From Paenibacillus sp. HWE-109 (GTDB lineage Bacteria > Bacillota > Bacilli > Paenibacillales > NBRC-103111), in NCBI RefSeq assembly GCF_022163125.1, contig NZ_CP091881.1:6076001-6140000 (forward strand): a stretch of DNA of 64,000 bases. The letters run 5' to 3'. Shown piece by piece: positions 57,078-64,000 of the stretch (positions within the stretch are counted from its first letter, which is position 1; every line of letters begins with the position of its first letter). The notes under the pieces are model-generated. The model ran no database searches. It was given only the letters and a program-made list of their open reading frames with translations, and was not told the DNA's origin. The position numbers and the translations under genes are program-made.

Positions 57078-57121
57078 ATAAAGAGCACTCATCGTGAAAC
57101 TGAACGATGAGTGCTCTTTAT
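57078..57121. terminator. Long perfect hairpin inside the IS left end
   Basis: An 18-bp perfect inverted repeat (ataaagagcactcatcgt / acgatgagtgctctttat), loop gaaactga. It lies between the IS end and the transposase stop and probably insulates or terminates transcription. Confidence 0.8.
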
Positions 57122-57172
57122 ACGTAGTTGTTCCCTGTACAATCCGGCCTTTCCATAGCTTACTCCCTCTCA

Positions 57173-58654
57173 TCAAGCCGCTCTTTGTTTACGGGCAGCT
57201 CTCTCCCGTTTGTACAAAGTAGCTGGTTTGGGATATTTCGCAGCATGCAGTTTTCGGATGTTGTGACTTAGAGCTAGCAGCATGAACTCCCCAGATACTT
57301 TATCCTCGCCACGCAAATGGAATTGGCGAAATCCTTGAACCTCCTTCAACTGTCCCCATATCGGTTCAACGATCGCCTTGCGCATTCGATAAATGGCTTT
57401 CCCCTCATCACTTTGCACTTTCGTTCGCATCTCCTCTCGCAGGGGATCATGTTCACTACGAGTGATGGAACGCTTCCCTGTTTTACTTTTTACACACTCG
57501 TTTCGAAAAGGACATTCGCTACATGCGCTGCATTCATAGACCCATGTCGTTGGTTTTTCCGCATCATTTGCATGCACGGTTCGTTTTAGTGTAAGCTCTT
57601 TGCCAGCAGGGCAGAGATAATAATCTAGCTCAGGTACATAAGTGAAGTTGGTCTTGTCGTAGGCATTATTCTTTTTTTTGTTTTCGCGATCGGCAGCAAT
57701 GTAGGCATCCACTTCAGCCTCCAGCGCCGCTGCAATGTTGGACGCACTAAAATACCCTGCATCAGCACTCAGCTTCTGAGGCCTATCTCCTGTCATTGTT
57801 TTCATGGAATGAAGCACGTTTTCAAACTGCTGTTGATCGGTTGTTTGGTTACTCATTTGAAGTCCAACGATGAAGCCATGATCGCTGTCTACGGCAATTT
57901 GTGGATTGTAGCCTTGAATGACACCTTGGTTCCGTGTGCTCATGATGCGAGAGTCGGCATCGGTAAAATTAAATTGATCGCTCTGAGGAGATTCGGCCTG
58001 TTCCGCTGGCCGCTGTTCTTCCAAATTCTCCAGCGCAGATTTTATTTGCGCGATGCGGGCATAGCGTTCCTCCAACGATAGGGAAGGACTCGTCGGATGG
58101 GGTTCCTCCAACATTTCCTCGGTAGCAGAATACTCCAATGCTTGCCTGACTTCGTCTTCCAATTGAACGAGGCGTTTTTGCATACGCTCACGTGACATCG
58201 ATTTATGTTTAGAGGCGCTTGCCTTTATTTTAGAACCGTCAATGCTCACATGCCCGAGCGAGATATAGCCCAGTTCCATAGCGATTTGTATGACTTGTTT
58301 GAATAAACCTGGAAGGGTATTCAGGTGGTTCTTCCGAAAGTCGCTCAGCGTACGAAAGTCTGGCAGGTATCCGCCACATAACCAGCGAAAAGGAATGCTT
58401 TCTTTCGTAGCTATTTGAAGTTTCCTAGACGTGAAGACGCCTGTCGCATATCCATAGAACCATAGTTTGAGCAGCATGGCAGGATGATAAGCTTCTTCTC
58501 CTCGCTTGGAATATTTGTCGGTAATGGCAGATAGGTCTAATTGCTCGACGATATCGCTGACAAGTCTAGCTTCATGGTCATCTGTTACCCACTCACTTAA
58601 ATAGATAGGTAGAAGTTCACCTTGCTCTGTGGTATATGCTTTGAATTTAGCCAT
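57173..58654 (-). CDS. IS1182-type DDE transposase
   Basis: 493 residues, full length. N-terminal DUF772-like region 'AYHPAMLLKLWFYGYATGVF'. DDE signatures: 'GHVSIDGSKIKASASKHKS' (first Asp), 'KLSADAGYFSASN' (second Asp) and the Glu in 'RKAIVEPIWGQLKEVQGFR'. A Cys-rich segment ('ECSACSECPFRNECVKSKTG') may bind zinc. No frameshift, so the element is potentially active. Confidence 0.95.
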   Translation of the reverse strand: MAKFKAYTTEQGELLPIYLSEWVTDDHEARLVSDIVEQLDLSAITDKYSKRGEEAYHPAMLLKLWFYGYATGVFTSRKLQIATKESIPFRWLCGGYLPDFRTLSDFRKNHLNTLPGLFKQVIQIAMELGYISLGHVSIDGSKIKASASKHKSMSRERMQKRLVQLEDEVRQALEYSATEEMLEEPHPTSPSLSLEERYARIAQIKSALENLEEQRPAEQAESPQSDQFNFTDADSRIMSTRNQGVIQGYNPQIAVDSDHGFIVGLQMSNQTTDQQQFENVLHSMKTMTGDRPQKLSADAGYFSASNIAAALEAEVDAYIAADRENKKKNNAYDKTNFTYVPELDYYLCPAGKELTLKRTVHANDAEKPTTWVYECSACSECPFRNECVKSKTGKRSITRSEHDPLREEMRTKVQSDEGKAIYRMRKAIVEPIWGQLKEVQGFRQFHLRGEDKVSGEFMLLALSHNIRKLHAAKYPKPATLYKRERAARKQRAA

Positions 58655-58738
58655 GCCTGCGACACATCCTTTTGAAGTCTGATTACTACTTATTCGGAAT
58701 TGTTTGACTAACTCCTGTTTCGTCGGACAGACTCCTAG

Positions 58739-58991
58739 AGGCTCTTAATCCGCGTAAACACCCACTTTCTGCGCAGATAGCAGCCTCCAAAGGCTTCTGT
58801 TCCTTCAACTAGCTTGCATTTCCGCACAACAACCAGGGATAAGAGTCTCTATGAGGCTCTTGATCCGCGCAAACACCCACTTCGTAAACACCCACTTTCT
58901 GCGCAGATAGCAGCCTCCAAAGGCTTCTATTCCTTCAACTAGCTTGCTTTTCCGCACAACAACCAGGGATAAGAGCCTCTATGAGGCTCTT
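58739..58991. repeat. Intergenic repeat, two copies with terminal palindrome
   Basis: Two near-identical units of about 105-130 bp (58741-58858 and 58859-58991), each containing gcagatagcagcctccaaag and ending at the palindrome aagagYctctatgaggctctt (58841-58861, 58971-58991). The sequence left of the IS (57010-57052) is a third related unit. Confidence 0.7.
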
Positions 58992-59021
58992 GATCTGCGC
59001 AGATAGCAACCCCAAAAGACA

Positions 59022-59362
59022 CCGGATTCGCTATTTCTTGCCGCTGTAACGTTGTTTTACAGCGTTAAGTTGAAGCGGACGCTACGGATTCAGCATTTAG
59101 CGCTGTAAATCATCCTTATCGGCGGCCCATCGGGCCGGATTCGCTAATTCTTGCCGCTGTAACGTTGTTTTACAGCGTTAAGATGAAGCGGGCGCTACGG
59201 ATTCAGCCTTTAGCGCTGTAAATCATCCTTATCGGCTGCCGGTCGGGCCGGATTCGCTAATTCTTGCCGCTGTAACGTTGTTTTACAGCGTTAAATTGAA
59301 GCGGGCGCTACGGATTCAGCCTTTAGCGCTGTAAATCATTCTTATCGGCGGCAGTCATCGGG
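59022..59362. repeat. Three tandem 113-bp repeats
   Basis: Units at 59022-59134, 59135-59247 and 59248-59362, nearly identical. Each holds the hairpin cgctgtaa-cgttgtt-ttacagcg and ends before ccggattcg. No ORF. Repeat arrays of this kind are common between Paenibacillus genes, function unknown. Confidence 0.75.
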
Positions 59363-59408
59363 CCGGATTGGCGGATCCGCGAACTCAGCAGGAGCGAACG
59401 CTCTGGTT

Positions 59409-61769
59409 TCACTCTTCAGCGGTCGACAAAGTCGTTTCCAGCTCCTGCAAGCGCAGAAGCAGCATCGGCACGGCGACGAATATAATCATCGTCGCCGCAG
59501 CCACAATGCCGGAGTCATTCAGCAGCAGCGCTGCGATGGCTCCGATCATATTAGCCGAGAACCCGTACATCCAGTACGGGTTCTCGGCCTTCCACACGCG
59601 GAGGCGGCCTCGAGGACGGAGCACAAGGACCGCCATCACGAATAGACTCGTGATGAGGACCTTGCTCCATGCGGATGCGCGCAGCAGGTGCGCGTTCATC
59701 CGCAGCTTGCGCTCGATCAGATAGCCGATCTGATCGAACTGCCCGGCGCGCAGCGCGTGAAACGCGCGCCCGACGTGGCTCTCCCGCGCAGCCGCCGCGG
59801 GAGAATCAGCGCTGTTGAGCAGCCACAGCGCCCCAAACCCCAGCGCGAGCAGCGCCGTCAGCAGGGCTGCGCCCCTGCCCAGGCGCAGCTCGCGCCAGCG
59901 GCCGCCGGCGAAGCACTGCACGCCGGCTACGCCGAAGGCGACCGCGGCGCTCAGTGCGCCGCCCGCGTTCGCGCCAAGTGACGGTGCCGCCAGGCACACC
60001 GTCACGAGCAAGAACGCCGCGATCGGCCCGAAGCCGCGCAGCACGGGACGACCGCGGCGCTGCAAAGCCGCCGTCACGCCTAGCACAAGGGCGCCAATCA
60101 TCACGCCCATGTACTCATTGCCGATGCCATAATAGCGCGCGCCAATCATTGGATCGTAACCCAGCACAGCATATTTCATCGCAGGCGAGCCTATACAGGC
60201 ATCCAGCATAATGATCCCTGCGGTTCCGTAGGCAAGCCAGATCATACTTGTGGACAAAGTCCTTTGTTCAAGCGCTGCAGAAAGCAGCAAGCTCCCGCCA
60301 ATAAAGAGAACAATCAACAGCAGGATCGAACTCTCTATGCCTAGAACTTTGGTCAAAGGGACCGTTATAAGCCCTAATATCAGCATCACAGCTGGCGCTA
60401 CAAGCAAAGCGTACAAGAGTGTACGCACCGTTCTACGCCAAGGAAATCTCCCGCTTCTCACCCACATGACATACAGCAAACTAACAAGCAGAACAATCAT
60501 TTCACAAGTAACAAACGGATACAAGAGAAGTGGTCGGCTGCGATAAATCATCTGAATGCTGCTAAGCTCCTGTTGCAGATCTCCAAGGGCATTGACCTTG
60601 AGCGAAGTGGATAAAGGCAAACCGCTAAGCCCCGCCGGGAGAGGAATATGGCATTCATCCATGAGGGTACTTGTAAAATCCTGCATCGTCACCACACCCG
60701 GTCTTCGCGTAGATTCAGACACTAGTAATCCGCCTTGGCTCATTCGGGTATAATGCACAAGCGGAGCTAGATACATTTTGCCCTTGGCAGCTTCGCTATG
60801 AACCTCAGGTGAGAACAGCCACAAACTTTCCTTATCCTTCATGATAGACATCCATTGTCCAAACCATTGATCCATTTCGAGTAGAATTTGTGTTTTCAAT
60901 TCTTGAAAGCGTGCCTCCGGGTAATGCTCCTTGTCTGCGTACAATCTGTACAAATCAGCAAATTCTATCAGATACACGCTGGACGGCTCCCTTTTGCCCA
61001 ACAAAGCAAGCATTTCTGCATAATCGGTCGTTACACCGAACGGTCTATCCACAGCAGCGGTCAAAACACCGCGACCAAGTACTCCTTTATCCACAAGACC
61101 ATTGGAATCCATCAGCATAAGAGGGCTATAACGCCTCACTTTATCCCCATCCTCGCTTGAGATATGGCTCTCTTCACCGCTTGCGATTACAGTCCGCTGA
61201 ATGCCATATGCTTTCAATAAATCGCCAAGCATCCCGGGACCGTAGGCTTTTTTGGCATTCACCTTGAGCAGCCGTGCAATATCAGGCACAATCAATGAAT
61301 CCGGATTCAACTGCAGACTGTTATCTCCCACGTTCTTGCCTATATAACGCTCCCTTAATGTCGGAATAAGTGTTCCGTGCCACATTTCGTCGGCTTCAAA
61401 CGCCTGCAAATCCGCTAATCCAACTGTAGGCTCGCCCGCCCCCATTGACATGTACACATCACGCATCGTGCGATTAGCAGTACGTATATTCATAGCCCCG
61501 ATCGCACCTTGTTCGATCATTCGCCTAAGATGAGGCAGCACATCCAGCTGTTCAGACTTCAATTCTATAAAGGATAGACCTGGGATTGAAATGAGCGTCA
61601 CCTGTTTATCTTGCATCGTTTTGTGGATGGATCGCTCATTTTGAGCTTCGAACCCATACGCACTTGTGGACAACTCCAACAAAATTAGGAAGATACCCAC
61701 AAAATAGCCTGTCATTTTTAGTTTCAAGGAGAATCCTCCACATTTTTTGCTTTTAGCATTTTCCTCCAA
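59409..61769 (-). CDS. Large membrane protein with alkaline-phosphatase-like domain
   Basis: 786 residues: signal/anchor segment (residues ~18-40), a long extracellular domain (about 55-420) with 'VTLISIPGLSFIELKSEQLD' and 'GAIGAMNIRTANRTMRDVYM' in the style of alkaline-phosphatase-superfamily enzymes, then about ten transmembrane helices in the C-terminal half with 'GARYYGIGNEYMGVMIGALV'. Function unknown; a similar protein class is conserved in Bacillales. The C-terminal half of the gene is markedly GC-rich (about 59700-60100). Confidence 0.6.
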   Translation of the reverse strand: MEENAKSKKCGGFSLKLKMTGYFVGIFLILLELSTSAYGFEAQNERSIHKTMQDKQVTLISIPGLSFIELKSEQLDVLPHLRRMIEQGAIGAMNIRTANRTMRDVYMSMGAGEPTVGLADLQAFEADEMWHGTLIPTLRERYIGKNVGDNSLQLNPDSLIVPDIARLLKVNAKKAYGPGMLGDLLKAYGIQRTVIASGEESHISSEDGDKVRRYSPLMLMDSNGLVDKGVLGRGVLTAAVDRPFGVTTDYAEMLALLGKREPSSVYLIEFADLYRLYADKEHYPEARFQELKTQILLEMDQWFGQWMSIMKDKESLWLFSPEVHSEAAKGKMYLAPLVHYTRMSQGGLLVSESTRRPGVVTMQDFTSTLMDECHIPLPAGLSGLPLSTSLKVNALGDLQQELSSIQMIYRSRPLLLYPFVTCEMIVLLVSLLYVMWVRSGRFPWRRTVRTLLYALLVAPAVMLILGLITVPLTKVLGIESSILLLIVLFIGGSLLLSAALEQRTLSTSMIWLAYGTAGIIMLDACIGSPAMKYAVLGYDPMIGARYYGIGNEYMGVMIGALVLGVTAALQRRGRPVLRGFGPIAAFLLVTVCLAAPSLGANAGGALSAAVAFGVAGVQCFAGGRWRELRLGRGAALLTALLALGFGALWLLNSADSPAAAARESHVGRAFHALRAGQFDQIGYLIERKLRMNAHLLRASAWSKVLITSLFVMAVLVLRPRGRLRVWKAENPYWMYGFSANMIGAIAALLLNDSGIVAAATMIIFVAVPMLLLRLQELETTLSTAEE

Positions 61770-62091
61770 TCCAAAAAGTATCCACTGACGGATTGTTCCG
61801 ATAATTTAAATTAGGCTATTTCTACCTCCAAATTCTTATCCACATCGTTATCCACATAAAAAAGAGGGGCTAAACCCGCCCCCCACTGCACTTTTCGTAT
61901 GTTTTCCACAAACTTATCCACATTATCCCCAGAAAGTTGTGAAAAAGTTATTCTTTTCATTTCTACTTTGAAACCGTTGGTAATTGTGCTTTTCCACTAG
62001 TTATACACATTGTACACAGGGCATGTGTATAACTTTGCAAACAGGGCGTGTATATATCTAAGTTTTCTTACAATTTAATGCACAGCATGAT
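61770..62091. promoter_or_regulatory. Intergenic DnaA-box cluster
   Basis: Perfect DnaA boxes ttatccaca at 61836-61844, 61848-61856 and 61913-61921, with a near match (ttatcccca) at 61923-61931. The reverse box tgtggataa at 62275-62283 lies inside leuA. No gene in this interval. Confidence 0.65.
62000..62033. promoter_or_regulatory. Inverted repeat with possible regulator site
   Basis: gttatacaca (62000-62009) and tgtgtataac (62024-62033), perfect 10-bp inverted repeat with a 14-bp centre, downstream of leuA and upstream of the membrane-protein gene. Could be a regulator site or hairpin; no T run. Confidence 0.45.
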
Positions 62092-63657
62092 TTAAGAAGC
62101 TGTCGTTGCCTCGCTTGTTCCTGCCGGCTGGTTATGCATCCGAATAGCTTGGTTGCAGGCCGAGATGAACGCCTTGGCTACGGCGACAAGGACATCCTGG
62201 TCGATCCCTGTATTTTTGTAGGTTTGGCCGCCCACGGAAATAGTAACTTCGGCTTCTCCGGTTGCTTTTTCACCTGTGGATAACGAATGCAGCTCCAGAT
62301 CCGAGAAATCGACTTCCATCGGAATCGCTTGTCTTAGACTCTGAACGATGGCTTCAATCGGGCCTTCTCCTGTTCCTGAGAATACCTTCTCCACACCGGT
62401 TTGATTGTCTCTCACCGCAACGGAAGCGACTCGATCCTGGTCACTGTTGGATATAAGCTGCACATGGACCAGAGTGAAAGGCTCCATTTGACCATCAACC
62501 GTGGAACCGACAAGCTCCAGAAGCTGATCGTCCGTCACCATTTTTTGTTCATCCGCTTTCGCTTTGAAACGGGTGTACAGGCTATCCAGTTCTTCCCCGG
62601 TAAGCTCGATCCCGAACTGCCCCACCCGATGCTTCAAAGCATGGCGTCCTGAATGTTTGCCCAGAATGATCATGGACCGTGGAATACCCAGCTTCTCTGG
62701 ATCCATAATTTCATAGGTATTGCGGTTTTTCAGCAGTCCGTCTTGGTGGATGCCCGCTTCATGCTGGAACGCGTTGCGGCCGACGATCGGCTTGTTGTAA
62801 GCAATCGGGAAGCCCATGATGCGGCTGATCATTTTGGATGTGTTGAAAATCTCACTGGACACGATCCCTGTTTCCACACCCATCGTATGCTTGCGTGTTT
62901 CGATCGCCATGACCAGTTCTTCAAGCGAGCAATTTCCTGCGCGTTCTCCAACGCCATTGACTGTGACTTCGACATGTGTGACACCTGCTGCAATCGCAGC
63001 CAGACTGTTCGCCACTGCAAGACCAAGGTCATTGTGGCAATGAGCGCTGTATTCAACCGTCTCGCCGCCCCTTACACTTTGGCGCACTCTGCGGAACATC
63101 GCGCCATATTCTTCCGGCAGTGCATAACCGACTGTATCCGGGATATTAAGGATTGTAGCCCCTTCAGCAATCACGGCTTCCAGCACTTCAAAAAGGAATT
63201 CGTCCCCTGTCCGTGTTGCATCCATCGGTGAGAATTCGATGCGATCTACGAATTGCTTGGCATATCCGACCATCGAGCGCGCCATCTCAACCACTTGCTG
63301 ACGGGATTTGCGCAGTTGGAAATCGAGATGAATATCCGATGACGAGAGGAACATGTGAATGCGGCGCGAAGCCGCATCTTGTGTCGCTTTGACCGCAGCA
63401 TCGATATCCGCTTTCATCGCTCTGGCGAAACCGCAAATCTCAACGGTCTGCAGTTCGCGGGAAATCTGCTGTACAGCTTGGAAATCCCCAGGACTTGAGA
63501 TTGGGAACCCCGGTTCGATCGTATCGACGCCCATCTTGGCAAGCTGTCTGGCGATTCTAATCTTCTCTTCCGGATAAAGCGATGCGCCCGGCGCCTGCTC
63601 GCCATCTCTCAGTGTCGTGTCAAAAATGCGAATACGTCGATTGTTTGTTGTTTCCAT
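62092..63657 (-). CDS. leuA: 2-isopropylmalate synthase
   Basis: 521 residues. 'IRIFDTTLRDGEQAPGASLY' is the conserved start with metal and acetyl-CoA site residues; 'EYSAHCHNDLGLAVANSLAA' carries the metal-binding HCHND; the C-terminal allosteric LeuA dimer domain (about 390-510) binds leucine. First step of leucine biosynthesis from 2-oxoisovalerate. SD aggaggaattt. Confidence 0.97.
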   Translation of the reverse strand: METTNNRRIRIFDTTLRDGEQAPGASLYPEEKIRIARQLAKMGVDTIEPGFPISSPGDFQAVQQISRELQTVEICGFARAMKADIDAAVKATQDAASRRIHMFLSSSDIHLDFQLRKSRQQVVEMARSMVGYAKQFVDRIEFSPMDATRTGDEFLFEVLEAVIAEGATILNIPDTVGYALPEEYGAMFRRVRQSVRGGETVEYSAHCHNDLGLAVANSLAAIAAGVTHVEVTVNGVGERAGNCSLEELVMAIETRKHTMGVETGIVSSEIFNTSKMISRIMGFPIAYNKPIVGRNAFQHEAGIHQDGLLKNRNTYEIMDPEKLGIPRSMIILGKHSGRHALKHRVGQFGIELTGEELDSLYTRFKAKADEQKMVTDDQLLELVGSTVDGQMEPFTLVHVQLISNSDQDRVASVAVRDNQTGVEKVFSGTGEGPIEAIVQSLRQAIPMEVDFSDLELHSLSTGEKATGEAEVTISVGGQTYKNTGIDQDVLVAVAKAFISACNQAIRMHNQPAGTSEATTAS

Positions 63658-63704
63658 GGTTAAATTCCTCCTAAGGTTTGGGCCAGCCGCAACTGGCTAT
63701 TGAT

Positions 63705-64000
63705 TTATTTTCGTCTGCCGATATACAGGAGATGTGAGGAAGTCCCTAGCATATGAGGGCTCTCCGCTGCTTCAAAAATCAGTTTCTGAAATGCTTGGAA
63801 TTCCGCTTCGCCGCGATCGCGCCAATAATCGAATTGATCCGACTTCAAAGCTCCGACTATGCTGGAAGAGCCAATCAGTTTGAGACTTTCGAAGCCATGC
63901 GACTCCATAAAGGGGTTAATCTCATCGATGTTAAAGTAATAAGCACCTGTAAATCTGCCTTCATCCGAGTGATTGAAAATCCCTGTTTCCGCAAAAGTCT
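63705..64000 (-). CDS. SAM-dependent methyltransferase, C-terminal part
   Basis: The frame is open to the window edge. Visible pattern: 'GRFTGAYYFNIDEINPFMES' then 'SPHMLGTSSHLLYIGRRK' at the end, typical of the C-terminus of class I methyltransferases. The start and catalytic motifs are outside the window. It precedes leuA by 47 bases. Confidence 0.55.
   Translation of the reverse strand, partial: TFAETGIFNHSDEGRFTGAYYFNIDEINPFMESHGFESLKLIGSSSIVGALKSDQFDYWRDRGEAEFQAFQKLIFEAAESPHMLGTSSHLLYIGRRK

Larger units (their letters stand above)
57057..58734. mobile_element. IS1182-family insertion sequence
   Basis: 1678 bp with perfect 17-bp terminal inverted repeats (gagtctgtccgacgaaa at 57057-57073, complement at 58718-58734), flanked by the direct repeat CTAG (57053-57056 and 58735-58738). 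It carries one intact transposase. The insertion lies inside a palindrome, aagagcctCTAGaggctctt, formed by a local intergenic repeat. Confidence 0.93.

Noticed and set aside
58739..59362. Possible CRISPR array
   Set aside because: Repeat units are long (about 113 bp) with no short repeat/unique spacer alternation and no cas genes nearby.
59688..60211. Several long plus-strand frames opposite the large membrane protein
   Set aside because: GC-rich antisense frames of a coding region; repetitive Arg/Ala/Pro composition.
62000..62033. Inverted repeat as a terminator of leuA
   Set aside because: No T run follows on either strand; kept only as a possible regulatory site.

Overview
The window is a low-GC Gram-positive chromosome, most likely Paenibacillus or a close relative. 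It carries one apparently complete prophage of about 40 kb, a decayed older prophage beside it, and an IS1182-type insertion sequence. The Paenibacillus assignment rests on the order groEL-groES-tatC-tatA-molybdenum cofactor genes-YdiF-type ABC-F protein (close to Bacillus subtilis), the CIRCE operator before groES, strong Shine-Dalgarno sites, an IS1182 transposase, and a copper-amine-oxidase-like domain typical of Paenibacillus secreted proteins. The species cannot be fixed from sequence alone.

Layout. (1) 1-2300: 3' end of a large TPR/GAF/LuxR regulator and its terminator. (2) 2356-7089: remnant prophage between two copies of the groEL 3'-end attachment core. It holds an HNH-like protein, several unknown genes, a DUF1878-like gene, an excisionase-like gene, the 3' end of a tape-measure gene and a frameshifted integrase 3' end. 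(3) 7072-47417: the intact prophage. From right to left it has integrase (46125), a short Zn-ribbon gene, an agr-like quorum-sensing cassette (44120-45788), a repressor/Cro switch with five operators (42736-43441), a Rha/KilAC antirepressor broken by one stop codon, many tiny early genes, a nuclease/recombination pair, a second tyrosine recombinase, a PAPS-reductase-like protein, replisome organiser and DnaB helicase, RusA, an ArpU/RinA-like late regulator, TerS/TerL, portal, scaffold, N4-gp56-type capsid, P22-like head-tail proteins and tailspike, two large ejection-type proteins, and holin/amidase. No tape-measure gene is visible, so the virion genes look podovirus-like (P22-like). (4) 47400-56965: groEL, groES, tatC, tatA, molybdenum-cofactor genes, 5-formyl-THF cyclo-ligase, an EEP-family hydrolase and an ABC-F ATPase. 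(5) 57057-58734: IS1182-type element sitting in a palindromic intergenic repeat, followed by two repeat arrays. (6) 59409-64000: a large membrane phosphatase-like protein, a DnaA-box-rich intergenic region, leuA and the end of a methyltransferase.

How it fits together. The prophage entered the last 18 bp of groEL, recreating the stop codon and supplying its own terminator-like hairpin. Repeated 'gaggtca' heptamers on both sides of the core look like integrase arm sites. The core occurs three times, so at least two unrelated phages used this site in turn. Within the prophage, the lysis-lysogeny control region is next to an AgrB/AgrD-like pair, a seven-helix membrane protein without a kinase domain and a lone LytTR DNA-binding protein. 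That cassette is the most promising candidate for an undescribed phage communication system. A second candidate lies among the tail genes: a 44-residue ribbon-helix-helix protein beside a predicted short antisense RNA, recalling the arc/sar arrangement of phage P22.
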